The notes under the pieces: model-generated
The model's input: the letters and a program-made list of their open reading frames with translations, nothing else
Told to the model about the DNA's origin: nothing
Databases searched by the model: none
Assembly: GCA_902524215.1 (NCBI GenBank)
Contig: CABZCK010000002.1
Span: 52,639 to 116,638, forward strand
Direction: 5' to 3'
From: an uncultured SAR116 cluster alpha proteobacterium
GTDB lineage: Bacteria > Pseudomonadota > Alphaproteobacteria > Puniceispirillales > Marisalimonadaceae
Length of the DNA stretch: 64,000 bases
Program-made: the position numbers and the translations under genes
Shown: in pieces, positions 1 to 10,338 of the stretch
Position numbering within the stretch: position 1 is the stretch's first letter
How the letters are laid out: the number at the start of each line of letters is the position of its first letter

Positions 1-96
1 GCTCCTAAACTTGGTGAACACAATTCAGAAATTCTTAAAAAGTTAGGATATACAGATAATGAAATTGAAAATTTAACAAACGAAAAAATTATTTAA
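1..96 (+). CDS. CaiB/BaiF CoA-transferase family protein, C-terminal fragment (runs off window start)
   Basis: Frame 1 reads APKLGEHNSEILKKLGYTDNEIENLTNEKII*, typical of the C-terminus of CaiB/BaiF family CoA-transferases. Confidence 0.7.
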   Translation, partial: APKLGEHNSEILKKLGYTDNEIENLTNEKII

Positions 97-619
97 TTTC
101 TTCAAGCTCTTTTATAAACTTTTTAAAATTATCTACATAGTGCTTAGATGATCTAGTCATATCTTTTATCATTTCAGGACTTAATTCTCTTACTGCTTTA
201 GCTGGAGAGCCTATAATTAACATACCATCAGGAAATTCTTTGTTTTCAGTAACTAAAGCCCCTGCTCCAACAAGACAATTATTTCCAATTTTTGCATTGT
301 TAAGAATAGTTGCTCCCATTCCTACCAAAGAATTATTTCCAATAGTACAACCGTGAATTATTGCATTATGGCCTATAGTACAATTATTTCCAATTGTGAC
401 AGGAGTATTTGGATCAACATGAATAATTGTATTTTCTTGAATATTAGTTTCATTTCCTATTTTTATGAGATCATTATCACCTCTTAAAACCGAACCAAAC
501 CAAATTCCAACATCCTGACCTAGAATAACATTACCTATAACATGTGCATCTGGTGCCACCCAATAAGAACCTTCGGAAGGTAATTGAGGCTCTTTTTTTC
601 CTAAATTGTAAATCGGCAT
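89..619 (-). CDS. Gamma-carbonic anhydrase-like hexapeptide-repeat protein
   Basis: Left-handed beta-helix repeats (VIGNVILGQDVGIWFGSVLRGD, IGNNCTIGHNAIIHGCTIGNNSLVGMGA); likely start MPIYNLG inside the listed ORF 89..682. Confidence 0.85.
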   Translation of the reverse strand: MPIYNLGKKEPQLPSEGSYWVAPDAHVIGNVILGQDVGIWFGSVLRGDNDLIKIGNETNIQENTIIHVDPNTPVTIGNNCTIGHNAIIHGCTIGNNSLVGMGATILNNAKIGNNCLVGAGALVTENKEFPDGMLIIGSPAKAVRELSPEMIKDMTRSSKHYVDNFKKFIKELEEIK

Positions 620-782
620 TTTTTCTCCCTGATAATTATATTTAATACTAATTATTAATTCATTAATTAATTCGATCAACAAGGATAATTATTGTCAAGA
701 AAAGAAAATATTTTATGCTATAATTGAATTGTTTTTTATGTATATTCAAATATGCTTTTTTTCTAATTATTATTAAAATAAT

Positions 783-1952
783 TTAAAACGGTAATCCAAC
801 GTAATTTTCGGCAAATGATTTTTGAGCGACTTCTGAATTTTCTAAATATTCAATTTCAGTCTCTTGCATTTTTTGGTCAAAATCAGACTGATTGGGAAAT
901 TTATGAAAAGTTACTGTCATCCACCAACTAAATCTAATGGCTTTCCAAACTCTATTTAATGCTCGTTTTGAATATTTAGATAAAACCGTTTTATTTTTTT
1001 CTTGGTAATATTCTTCTAAGGTCTCAACTAAATAGTTTACATCTGAAAAAGCTAAATTTAGTCCCTTTGCACCCGTAGGTGGAACTATATGAGCAGCATC
1101 TCCAACTAAAAATAAATTTCCATAACTCATTGGTTCTACCACAAATGATCTTAGAGGAGCTAGTGACTTCTCTATAGATGGACCTGTTACGAGATTTTCT
1201 AAACATTCTTCTGGTAATCTTTTTTTTATTTCATTCCAGAAACGATCATCACTCCATTCAGTAGTTTTTTCGTCAATTGAAGTTTGGATATAATATCTAC
1301 TTAAATTTTCATTCCGCATAGAAGCCAGAGCAAAACCCGTTTTATGGTTTGCATAAATTAATTCTTCGCTAATTGGAGGTGTTTCAGATAAAATTCCCAA
1401 CCATGCAAAAGGGTAGACTCTCTCAAAGGTTTTAATTTTTTCTTTAGGAATTGTATTTCTTGAAACACCATGAAATCCATCACAACCTATTATAAAATCC
1501 GCATTAATTTTTGTTTCTTTATCAAAGATCTTGCATGTAACGTATGGATTACTTCTTTCAATTTCATGAATTTTTACATCTTTAACTGAATTAAAAACTT
1601 TACCATTATTTTTTTCTCTTAACTCATATAGATCTTTTGTCACTTCTGTTTGACCATAGACAGTAACTTTTTGATTAATCAATTTTTTAAAATCCATTCT
1701 AAATCCACGATTTTTTAAAGACAAAAAAATGCCATCATGAGAAAAACCTTCATCCTTTATCCTTTTGAAAATTCCTGCCTTTTTAAGTAATTTTATAGTT
1801 CCTTCTTCTAAAACTCCTGCTCTTATTCTAGATAACACATGTTTTTTAGTGTGTTTTTCCAAAACTAAACAATCAATATTAATATCACTTAAAAGTTGCG
1901 ACAATAGTAATCCTGAAGGCCCTCCTCCAATGATAAGAACTTGAGTTCTCAT
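783..1952 (-). CDS. pobA: 4-hydroxybenzoate 3-monooxygenase
   Basis: FAD GxGxxG motif (IIGGGPSG), SRIRAGVLEEGT, GDAAHIVPPTGAKGLNLA; full PobA-like length. Confidence 0.9.
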   Translation of the reverse strand: MRTQVLIIGGGPSGLLLSQLLSDINIDCLVLEKHTKKHVLSRIRAGVLEEGTIKLLKKAGIFKRIKDEGFSHDGIFLSLKNRGFRMDFKKLINQKVTVYGQTEVTKDLYELREKNNGKVFNSVKDVKIHEIERSNPYVTCKIFDKETKINADFIIGCDGFHGVSRNTIPKEKIKTFERVYPFAWLGILSETPPISEELIYANHKTGFALASMRNENLSRYYIQTSIDEKTTEWSDDRFWNEIKKRLPEECLENLVTGPSIEKSLAPLRSFVVEPMSYGNLFLVGDAAHIVPPTGAKGLNLAFSDVNYLVETLEEYYQEKNKTVLSKYSKRALNRVWKAIRFSWWMTVTFHKFPNQSDFDQKMQETEIEYLENSEVAQKSFAENYVGLPF

Positions 1953-2074
1953 AAAAATATCCAGTAAATTTTATTTTTTAATAACAAAAACATATATGAG
2001 AATTATAATAAATGAATGTTTTATTAAAAATCAAATTGAATTAAAAAATTAATTTCAAATTTTTGTTACATTTG

Positions 2075-3394
2075 TTAATAAAAAGCCCATAACATTATTA
2101 GAGTAATACTTGGGAATGAAAATAATAGTATTATTCTGATTATATCACTTAACAAAAAGGGTATAACGCCTTTAAAAGTATCAATTATAGGTACATCCTT
2201 AGCCATTTTATTAATTATAAATACATTTAGTCCAACAGGTGGAGTTATTAAACCAACTTCAACAACAACTAGAGTTAATATTCCAAACCAAATTGCTGTT
2301 TCTTCTGGAGATAATCCAAAATCAAGTGACATTACTAAAGGAAAAAAAACTGGAATTGTTAATAATATCATTGCTAAGCTATCCATCAAACATCCTAAAA
2401 ACAGATATAAAATCATAATACAAGCAACAACTATTAGAGGTTCTAAATTATTTTCTTTAGAAAATTCAGTTAATAAATTTGGAAGCTGAGTTAAAGCAAT
2501 AAAAGAATTAAAAAATTCTGCACCTAATAAAACAAAAAATATCATTCCTGTTGTAACTGCTGTACTTTCAATAACCTCAATAAATGACTTTATGTTAAAT
2601 GATTTATTTGTAATGGCTATAATACCGGTTCCTGCAGCACCAATTGCAGCACCTTCAGTAGGTGTAAAAAAACCCATGTAAATACCACCAATCATTACAA
2701 CAAAGATCAAGATTATATGCCAAATATTTTTAAATAAATACATACGGTCTTTCCAAGGAACTCTATCTTTAATAGGTCCAGAATTTTGGTTTAATCTGAC
2801 ATATAAACTAATTGCAACTATATAACCTAAGGCAGCAAGTAAACCAGGTATGAAAGCGCATAAAAACATTTTAGCTATGTTTTGTTCAGTCAGAATAGAA
2901 TAGATTATTAATATAACTGAAGGAGGAATTAAAATGCCTAGAGTTCCCCCTGCAGCTAATGCACCAGTACTTAGTGCTCCTGAATACCCTAATCTTCTTA
3001 ATTCTGGCAAAGCTACTTTTCCCATGGTTGCTGCAGTCGCCAATGATGATCCACAAATTGCTCCAAACCCAGCACATGCTCCAACGGCAGCCATGGCAAC
3101 GCCCCCTTTTCTATGTCCTAAACATGCACCAGCAAACTTAAACAATGCTTCACTCATACCAGCTTTGGATGCAAAGTTACCCATAAGTAAAAAAAGTGGA
3201 ATTACTGAAAGAGAGTAATTTGAAAATAAATGCCATGCACTTGTCTTAGCCAGAGACATAACAGGAAGCCATCCTGTAATTAAAATTGTACCAGTACATC
3301 CAACTAATAACATAGCTAAACCAATAGGAACTCTGAATGCTAAAAGTGAAAATAGAATTGGGAAAGCTAGAATACCAAGAATATATTTGTCCAT
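2075..3394 (-). CDS. dctM: TRAP transporter large permease (DctM family)
   Basis: 439 aa multi-TM protein with DctM features (PLFLLMGNFASKAGMSEALF, LGILIPPSVILIIY). Confidence 0.9.
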   Translation of the reverse strand: MDKYILGILAFPILFSLLAFRVPIGLAMLLVGCTGTILITGWLPVMSLAKTSAWHLFSNYSLSVIPLFLLMGNFASKAGMSEALFKFAGACLGHRKGGVAMAAVGACAGFGAICGSSLATAATMGKVALPELRRLGYSGALSTGALAAGGTLGILIPPSVILIIYSILTEQNIAKMFLCAFIPGLLAALGYIVAISLYVRLNQNSGPIKDRVPWKDRMYLFKNIWHIILIFVVMIGGIYMGFFTPTEGAAIGAAGTGIIAITNKSFNIKSFIEVIESTAVTTGMIFFVLLGAEFFNSFIALTQLPNLLTEFSKENNLEPLIVVACIMILYLFLGCLMDSLAMILLTIPVFFPLVMSLDFGLSPEETAIWFGILTLVVVEVGLITPPVGLNVFIINKMAKDVPIIDTFKGVIPFLLSDIIRIILLFSFPSITLIMLWAFY

Positions 3395-3396
3395 GA

Positions 3397-3927
3397 TTAA
3401 CTTCTCGATAGAATGAATTCACGATAAAATGTGTATAAACAACATGCAGATAGTAATCCAAATGAAAATGTCACTGGCAAAAAGGGTATCCAAATTGGGA
3501 ATTGAAGTAACATAGTTTCTTCTTGATAAAAATACATGTCTTTTGCTCCGAAAAACATCCTCCAAGTAAAGAACAAGGCTACAAGTCCATAAATAACTGA
3601 GCTAATACAATCTAAAAAAGCAATTTTTTTGAAATTTAATTTTGCAGTTATGAAATCTACAATAACATTACCTTTTTTTAAATGGCACAAAGGTAAAAAG
3701 GAAGATATCGCAATTGCACTACCTATTTCAACCAATTCAAAATCACCTACTAGAGGATTTAAGAATATAATTCTGCTTAATATCGAAATAAAGTTAATTA
3801 AAATAACAATGACAAGAATTATACCTCCTAAAATAGCTAAGATATAAGCTAAATCATATAAAAAACGACCAAATTTGTCATTTGGTCGTTCTGTAAGTTC
3901 ATCAATAGGATTATTTGATGAACTCAT
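3397..3927 (-). CDS. dctQ: TRAP transporter small permease (DctQ family)
   Basis: 176 aa, four TM segments, between dctP and dctM. Confidence 0.85.
   Translation of the reverse strand: MSSSNNPIDELTERPNDKFGRFLYDLAYILAILGGIILVIVILINFISILSRIIFLNPLVGDFELVEIGSAIAISSFLPLCHLKKGNVIVDFITAKLNFKKIAFLDCISSVIYGLVALFFTWRMFFGAKDMYFYQEETMLLQFPIWIPFLPVTFSFGLLSACCLYTFYREFILSRS
3864..3890 (-). promoter_or_regulatory. Terminator-like hairpin inside dctQ (candidate attenuator)
   Basis: Minus strand AACGACCAAAT-GACAA-ATTTGGTCGTT then TTTTA: perfect 11-bp stem, 5-nt loop, U-tract; begins at nt 38 of dctQ. Confidence 0.6.
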
Positions 3928-3931
3928 TTAA

Positions 3932-4960
3932 TTATAGTGATTTTTCATATTTTGAAATTAAGCTTTTTGCTGTATCTAAAAGTTTTTGAGCGTCTAAACC
4001 TTTTTTATTAGTACTCTTAATCCAATCTTCAGTTACTTTTTTTCCAGCAGCTTTCATTTTAGCTAGTTCTTCACCTTGCAAAGTAAAAAACTGCCCACCA
4101 GCATTTACTGCTAATTTTCTTGCAGGAACTTCAAAGCCGTCCCAAAGTTTACCTGCCTCTTTTGCTAAAGATAAACCTGAATTGTTGTCAATAACCTTTT
4201 TTTGCGATGGTGATAAACTCTCATACTTTGCTTTATTCATTATAAATAAAAAAGGTGTTGTATATAAACCTCTATTACCCGCAACATTAGTATGTGCTTT
4301 TGTTAATTCTTGCAATTTAAATGAAGGCATAATTTCCCAAGGCACAACCATTCCATCAATTACACCTTTTGACAATGACGGAGCAACTTTTGGAACTGGC
4401 ATTCCGACTGGAGTGGCACCCATGCTTTTAAGCATCGTTGTAATTACTCTTGTAGGACCTCTCATCTTCATACCTTGAAAATCACCAATAGACTTAATCA
4501 GCTTATTTTTTGTATGTATCATACCAGGAGCATGCACATGAACTGTTAAAATTTTATAATCTTTTAGATCTTCTGCTCCTATGGTTTCTACATACTCCTG
4601 AACCGCTTGTGATGTTATTACTGATTTTGTTGGCAAAAATGGTAATTCAAAAGCTTCAAGTCTTGGAAATCTACCTGGTGTATAACCTGCAACTGTCCAA
4701 ACTATATCAACTACCCCTTCTCTAACTTGATCAACTAGCTGGGGTGGCTTTCCTCCAAGTTGCATTGAATAATACATCTCAGTTATAATCTCACCATTTG
4801 ATTCTTTTTTAACTTTTTCTGCCCATGGCAAAACAAATTTTGCATTAGAATTAGCTGGTGCAGGAACAAATGTATGAAATTTTAAAGTGACCTTATCAGC
4901 TAAAGCAGAAAATGAAAAAAAAGTTAATGATAAAATAATCATTTTTATAAATATTTTCAT
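3932..4960 (-). CDS. dctP: TRAP transporter substrate-binding protein (DctP family)
   Basis: Signal peptide then VTLKFHTFVPAPA...GGKPPQLVDQVREGVVDIVW; DctP-like. Confidence 0.9.
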   Translation of the reverse strand: MKIFIKMIILSLTFFSFSALADKVTLKFHTFVPAPANSNAKFVLPWAEKVKKESNGEIITEMYYSMQLGGKPPQLVDQVREGVVDIVWTVAGYTPGRFPRLEAFELPFLPTKSVITSQAVQEYVETIGAEDLKDYKILTVHVHAPGMIHTKNKLIKSIGDFQGMKMRGPTRVITTMLKSMGATPVGMPVPKVAPSLSKGVIDGMVVPWEIMPSFKLQELTKAHTNVAGNRGLYTTPFLFIMNKAKYESLSPSQKKVIDNNSGLSLAKEAGKLWDGFEVPARKLAVNAGGQFFTLQGEELAKMKAAGKKVTEDWIKSTNKKGLDAQKLLDTAKSLISKYEKSL

Positions 4961-5072
4961 TTTTTCCTCCTAAATAAGAGAAATTAAATCACAAAAAAAA
5001 ATAACTTACTAATATAAATTTAAAAAATTGATTTTAAAAAATCGATTGATAAAATTTATCAAGGTAATTGAT

Positions 5073-6050
5073 ATGGCAATAAAAGCTCTTTCATATTTAG
5101 GCGTTACGTCAGAAAAGATTCAAGATTGGTCTGATTATGCAACAAAGAATCTTGGTATGCAGGAAATTGATAAAACAAAAAACTCTTTGATGCTAAGAAT
5201 GGATGATCAAAAACAAAGGTTTTCTATTTCTAATGATGGTGGTGAAGGTTTATCATTTTTAGGCTGGGAAGTAGAAAACAAAAGTGATTTAGACAATTTT
5301 GCATCGATATTAGATCAAAATAATGTAAAAGTCTCGAGAGGACAAAAGTTTCTTTGTGATAAAAGATATGTTGAAGATTTAATTTATTTTAAAGATCCTG
5401 CTGGAAACCAAATTGAATTCATATTTAATCCATTTAAAACTGATGAAGAGTTTAAACCTGGAAGAGCAATATCTGGTTTCAAAACTGGAATTTGTGGTTT
5501 AGGTCACGCCGTATTACATACTGACAATATAGAACCACTCGTAAAATTTTATCGGGATTTATTGGGTTTTAAAGTAAGTGATTTTAGTTTTGAACCAATC
5601 AGACTTCACTTTTTTCATGTCAATGAAAGACATCATAGTTTTGCACTTGTTGAAACAGGCAAAGTTGGTTTTCATCATTTTATGGTAGAATACAATAATT
5701 TGGATGATGTTGGTCAAGGCTATGATCTTCTACAATTTGAGGACAATAAAATTGCATATACCATGGGTAGACACACTAATGACTACATGACATCATTTTA
5801 TTCATATTCACCTTCAGGATTTTTTGTAGAAAATGGTTGGGGAGGACGGCTCATTGACCCAAACACATGGAAGCCTGAATTAACTGATATTGGACCTAGT
5901 TTTTGGGGACATGAAAGACTTCATCTTCCAAAAGATCAAAGACTAAAATTTAGAGATAAAAGGATGGAAATAGCAGCTAATGGAATTCAAGCACCTCTAA
6001 TAATTGATTGTCCATGGCTTTATCAAAATCAATCCAAAAAAGATGCATAA
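5073..6050 (+). CDS. Type I extradiol (catechol 2,3-) dioxygenase-like VOC protein
   Basis: Two VOC modules; metal triad visible as GLGHAVLH, HHFMVEY and SGFFVENG (H, H, E). Confidence 0.8.
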   Translation: MAIKALSYLGVTSEKIQDWSDYATKNLGMQEIDKTKNSLMLRMDDQKQRFSISNDGGEGLSFLGWEVENKSDLDNFASILDQNNVKVSRGQKFLCDKRYVEDLIYFKDPAGNQIEFIFNPFKTDEEFKPGRAISGFKTGICGLGHAVLHTDNIEPLVKFYRDLLGFKVSDFSFEPIRLHFFHVNERHHSFALVETGKVGFHHFMVEYNNLDDVGQGYDLLQFEDNKIAYTMGRHTNDYMTSFYSYSPSGFFVENGWGGRLIDPNTWKPELTDIGPSFWGHERLHLPKDQRLKFRDKRMEIAANGIQAPLIIDCPWLYQNQSKKDA

Positions 6051-7506
6051 TATTAGATGTAATGTTTTAATTGTTGGTTTTGGTCCAACTGGGTCAGTGC
6101 TTGCTAATTTACTATCAAAATATAATATCACTATCCATATTTTAGAAAAAGAAAACGAAATTTATAATTTGCCTAGAGCTGTTCATTTTGATGATGAAAT
6201 TATGAGAACATTTAAGAGTATCGGTATTTTTAAAAAATTTTTAAAAAAAACTATTATCAATAAGGGAACAAAATTTGTTGATGAATATGATAATCTAATA
6301 TTAGATTGGCCAAGACCGAAAAAAATTACAGAAAATGGTTTTTACCCAAGTTATAGATTTCATCAGCCAGATCTTGAAAAAATTTTAAGAAAAAACTTAA
6401 TTAAAAATAAAAAAGTTAAAATTAGTTATAATTCTGAGTTATTAGAAATATCAGAAAAAGGTAATTTTGTATCTGCAAAATATTTAGATAAAGTCAGTAA
6501 TTCTTTTCAAATCATTAATGCAGATTATGTTATAGGATGTGATGGAGCTAATTCTTTTGTTAAAGAATATATTAGTCCAGAAATCATAGATTTTGGTTTT
6601 GAAGAAAAATGGGCAGTTATTGATTTAATTATGAAACAAAATAATAATAACTTACCTGACAGAACTATTCAATATTGTAGTAAAAAAGCTCCTGCAACTT
6701 ACTGTAGAAATGTTGGCAGAAGAAGAAGATGGGAATTTTCTTTAGATAAAAATTCGGTAGATAAAGAAATTTTAAATGACGATAAAATTTGGCATTTTTT
6801 GTCTAAATGGATTACCCCAGAAGATGCAACAATAGAGAGAAAAACAATTTATACTTTTAAGTCTTTGATTGCAAAAAAATGGAAAAAAGGAAGAGTATTT
6901 ATTGCTGGAGATGCTGCTCATTTATCACCACCATTTATGGGTCAAGGAATGTGTTCTGGGATAAGAGACGTTTCAAATCTATTTTGGAAAATAGCTTATT
7001 GTTGTAATTTTGGACATAAAGAAAAGCTTCTCAAAACTTATGAGAGTGAAAGATTAAAAAATGTAAAAGAATATATCATAACCACAATTAATATGGGAAG
7101 ATTATTAAATTCAATTGGTGATACAAATGTTTCTGATACAGTAAAAGAAGAAAAAGACGGATCTAAAAAAATGACTTCTATAAAACCCCCTTTAGGTCCT
7201 GGATTAGGAGATAATAAAGATAAATTGAGAGGAAAAATTTTTCCTTACATAAATTTATTAAATTCAAATGTATCAAATTTTGACACACAATTTGAAACAG
7301 AGTTAGTTTTGCTTACAAAACAAAACGTAGATAATAAAAAAATCAAGCATATAAATGTGAACAAATATAAAGAAGTAATGAAAGTTTTCAATAAACTAAA
7401 TACTAGTGCTTTGATTTTAAGACCTGATAGATTTATTTTAAGTTCATTAAATGATAATTCAAAAATTAATGATTTTATCGAGAAATCGACATTACAGTTT
7501 GGTTGA
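6043..7506 (+). CDS. FAD-dependent aromatic hydroxylase, MhpA-like (3-(3-hydroxyphenyl)propionate hydroxylase family)
   Basis: VLIVGFGPTGSVLANLL, GDAAHLSPPFMGQGMCSGIRDVSNLFWK; start overlaps the upstream CDS by 8 nt. Confidence 0.8.
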   Translation: MHNIRCNVLIVGFGPTGSVLANLLSKYNITIHILEKENEIYNLPRAVHFDDEIMRTFKSIGIFKKFLKKTIINKGTKFVDEYDNLILDWPRPKKITENGFYPSYRFHQPDLEKILRKNLIKNKKVKISYNSELLEISEKGNFVSAKYLDKVSNSFQIINADYVIGCDGANSFVKEYISPEIIDFGFEEKWAVIDLIMKQNNNNLPDRTIQYCSKKAPATYCRNVGRRRRWEFSLDKNSVDKEILNDDKIWHFLSKWITPEDATIERKTIYTFKSLIAKKWKKGRVFIAGDAAHLSPPFMGQGMCSGIRDVSNLFWKIAYCCNFGHKEKLLKTYESERLKNVKEYIITTINMGRLLNSIGDTNVSDTVKEEKDGSKKMTSIKPPLGPGLGDNKDKLRGKIFPYINLLNSNVSNFDTQFETELVLLTKQNVDNKKIKHINVNKYKEVMKVFNKLNTSALILRPDRFILSSLNDNSKINDFIEKSTLQFG

Positions 7507-8354
7507 AAATTATGAAATTAAGTGCATTACAAGCAGGTTTTAATTTAGATCATATTGCTCTTGAAAGTCCTTCTCCAAATGAGTTATCAAAATTTTATAA
7601 AAAATTCATTATGATGGAACGCATTGAGAAAAAAAATAAGGAAATAATTTGCGAGGGACAAAATAGAAAAGTCATATTAATCAAAGGAAAAAAAAACAAG
7701 CTTTCTTATGCAGGTTTTTCGTGCAGAAATAAAAAAAACCTTGAACAATTTAAAAACTTTATAATTTCAAACAAAGTCCCATTTTCAAAATTTGTAAATA
7801 ATCACCTTGAAAAAGGTGGTTTCTCAATTGTTGACCCTGATAGCAATATAATATCCTTCGGAATTCGAAAAAAAACAAATATTGTATTTAAAAATAAATT
7901 TTGTTTGCCTTTACAACATTTAACTTTTGCTAGCAGAGATGTTGAACGATTTGAGCATTTTTATTGTGAAATGTTAGGTTTTAAAACTACAGATAGAGTT
8001 GTTCATAAGAATAGAAGTTTAGCTACAAGTTTTTTAACTTCGAATCACGAACACCATACTATTGCCTGTTTCAAATCTAATAAAATTGGTATTGATCACT
8101 ATTCATATGAAGTCAGTAAATGGGAAAATATCAAAATTTTGTGCGATTATTTTTCACAACAAAATATTAAAATAATATGGGGACCAGGAAGGCATGGTCC
8201 TGGAAATAATTTATTTGTATTTATTGAAGATTTGGACAAAAATTGGTTAGAATTTTCTGCAGAATTAGAAATAATTCATGATAGAAAAGTAAATGAATGG
8301 CCACAATCTGAAAAAACTTTAAATTTATGGGGCAAAGGAATATTAAGGTCCTAA
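7503..8354 (+). CDS. VOC family / second extradiol dioxygenase-like protein
   Basis: Two VOC modules with LQHLTFASRDVERFEHFY, GIDHYSYEV, NWLEFSAE. Confidence 0.7.
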   Translation: MKIMKLSALQAGFNLDHIALESPSPNELSKFYKKFIMMERIEKKNKEIICEGQNRKVILIKGKKNKLSYAGFSCRNKKNLEQFKNFIISNKVPFSKFVNNHLEKGGFSIVDPDSNIISFGIRKKTNIVFKNKFCLPLQHLTFASRDVERFEHFYCEMLGFKTTDRVVHKNRSLATSFLTSNHEHHTIACFKSNKIGIDHYSYEVSKWENIKILCDYFSQQNIKIIWGPGRHGPGNNLFVFIEDLDKNWLEFSAELEIIHDRKVNEWPQSEKTLNLWGKGILRS

Positions 8355-8399
8355 TGTAAAACCAAATACATTTTTGAACAATAATTTAGGAGATTTTTT

Positions 8400-9251
8400 T
8401 TGGAATTTATCCAACATGACGCACCACTATCTGGAAGTATAAAAGATATTGATTTAAATGATTTTATATCAAATCAAGCAAAAACAAATATAATAAAATT
8501 TGTTGACAATAATTTAGTAGTACTTATTAAAAATCAATTCATAAATGAATATAAGCTTAAAGAGTTTAGTAATTTTTTTGGAGAGTTAGACCCACCAGGA
8601 CCAAATCCTTATGGTATTAATTTTTTGCCAGAACATCCTGAAATTAATGTAATATCAAACGTTAAAAATTCGAAGGGAATTCCTATTGGAAACCTTGGAG
8701 ACGGCGAAGCAACATGGCACGCAGATATGACTTATCTTAAAAAACCTCCAAAATACGGAATACTTTATGCAGTTGAGGTACCTAAAAATCAAGGAAATAC
8801 TCATTTTGCAAACATGTATAAAGCCTATGATAACCTACCAAATAATTTAAAAAAAATTATTGATGATAAAATAATAATACATGATAGCTCTCATAATAGT
8901 GCTGGAATGCTTAGAAAAGGTTTTGAAAAAGTTAGTAGGCCAGATTTAACACCAGGTGCACATCATCCTGCTGTTATAACTAATCCACACACAAATAAAA
9001 AAAGACTTTTTTTAGGAAGAAGGCCTAATGCTTACATTTTAGGTTTAAGAATAAATGAGAGCGAGAAATTATTAAATGATATTTGGCATTATGCTACAAC
9101 TGACGAAGTTACCTGGACTCAAAATTGGGAAGTTGGTGATTTGTTAATTTGGAAAAACTTATATGTTCTTCATAAAAGAGATGCATTTGATCCAAATTCA
9201 AGAAGAATTATGCATAGAACTCAAATTAAGGGAAATGACAATCTAAATTAA
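8400..9251 (+). CDS. TauD/TfdA family Fe(II)/2-oxoglutarate dioxygenase (TTG start)
   Basis: HxD motif WHADMTY and distal His in RRIMHRTQIKG; RBS-like TTAGGAGA upstream. Confidence 0.85.
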   Translation: MEFIQHDAPLSGSIKDIDLNDFISNQAKTNIIKFVDNNLVVLIKNQFINEYKLKEFSNFFGELDPPGPNPYGINFLPEHPEINVISNVKNSKGIPIGNLGDGEATWHADMTYLKKPPKYGILYAVEVPKNQGNTHFANMYKAYDNLPNNLKKIIDDKIIIHDSSHNSAGMLRKGFEKVSRPDLTPGAHHPAVITNPHTNKKRLFLGRRPNAYILGLRINESEKLLNDIWHYATTDEVTWTQNWEVGDLLIWKNLYVLHKRDAFDPNSRRIMHRTQIKGNDNLN

Positions 9252-9336
9252 GATAGCTAATAAATTGTAAAAAGTTGTTGTTCCAAAAGTATCTAAATGT
9301 AAAGATTATTTAATTAAAATATAAACGGAGGATTTT

Positions 9337-10326
9337 GTGGAATTAATTTTTCAAAAATTTAAATTATTTGTTATTGGATTTTTTAGCTCAATAGCAATTT
9401 TTTCATTATCTCTTTTATTTGGATTTTCAGCTAACGCGGACGAATATCCAAATAAACCAATTGAGATAGTTATTCATGCTAAGTATGGAGGTGGAACTGA
9501 TACAACCGCCAGAATGGCATCAATAAGATCAAGAAGAATATTAAAAACAGATATTAGAATAGTTTCAAAAAGAGGTGGAGCAGGAGCAAAGGCTCAAAAT
9601 TATGTGCTGACAAGGCCTGCTGATGGTTATACTGTAATGGCCCTCACACAAACTCATTTATATACTATGGCTAGAGGTAAATCTAACATGAAAATTGATG
9701 ACATAGTTGGGGTAGCTAGAGCAATGGATGACCCAACTTTTATTACTGTGTCTGGGAAAAGTAAGTATAAGACATTAGACGACGTTATCAGTGCATCAAA
9801 AAAAGCTCCCTTAAACTGGGGTGTAGCAAATATTGGTGGAACTGAACATATAGGTCTTGTTCAATTTGCAAAAGAAGCTGGAATAAAAGTTAAAGTAGTA
9901 CCTTTTGGTTCTGGAGCACAAATGGTTCAAGCTTTAATGGCTGGCAAAATTGATGCTACGTTACCTAATGTAAGTGAAGCCACAAACCAAGTTGCTGACG
10001 GAACTTTTAGAGCGCTAGTTGTTTTAGCCGAAAAAAGATTAAAAGATTATCCTAATGTTCCTTCTTCATACGAATTAGGTATTAAAGCTAAATGTTCTAC
10101 AACGAGAGGATATGCTGTATTAGCTTCGACTCCAAAACCAATTATTGAAAAAATTTCAAAAGGATTGGTTAAAGCGATGAAACATAAAGTATTTGCTAAC
10201 TATTTAGCTAGTGCAGGTTTAACTGTAGAAGGTAGTGTTGCAGGTACAGCAGTTTGGGACAAACATCTTAAAGAAGAATTTAAGGTGGCTCAAAGTGCAT
10301 TAAAAGATTTGGGGTTATTGAAATAA
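9337..10326 (+). CDS. tctC: Tripartite tricarboxylate transporter substrate-binding protein (TctC/Bug family; GTG start)
   Basis: YPNKPIEIVIHAKYGGGTDTTAR, signal peptide; followed by tctB and tctA. Confidence 0.9.
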   Translation: MELIFQKFKLFVIGFFSSIAIFSLSLLFGFSANADEYPNKPIEIVIHAKYGGGTDTTARMASIRSRRILKTDIRIVSKRGGAGAKAQNYVLTRPADGYTVMALTQTHLYTMARGKSNMKIDDIVGVARAMDDPTFITVSGKSKYKTLDDVISASKKAPLNWGVANIGGTEHIGLVQFAKEAGIKVKVVPFGSGAQMVQALMAGKIDATLPNVSEATNQVADGTFRALVVLAEKRLKDYPNVPSSYELGIKAKCSTTRGYAVLASTPKPIIEKISKGLVKAMKHKVFANYLASAGLTVEGSVAGTAVWDKHLKEEFKVAQSALKDLGLLK

Positions 10327-10338
10327 TTTAATTCACTA

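Noticed and set aside
2886-3218. ORFs on other frames and strands inside dctM
   Set aside because: Overlap the well-supported TRAP permease and lack family features.
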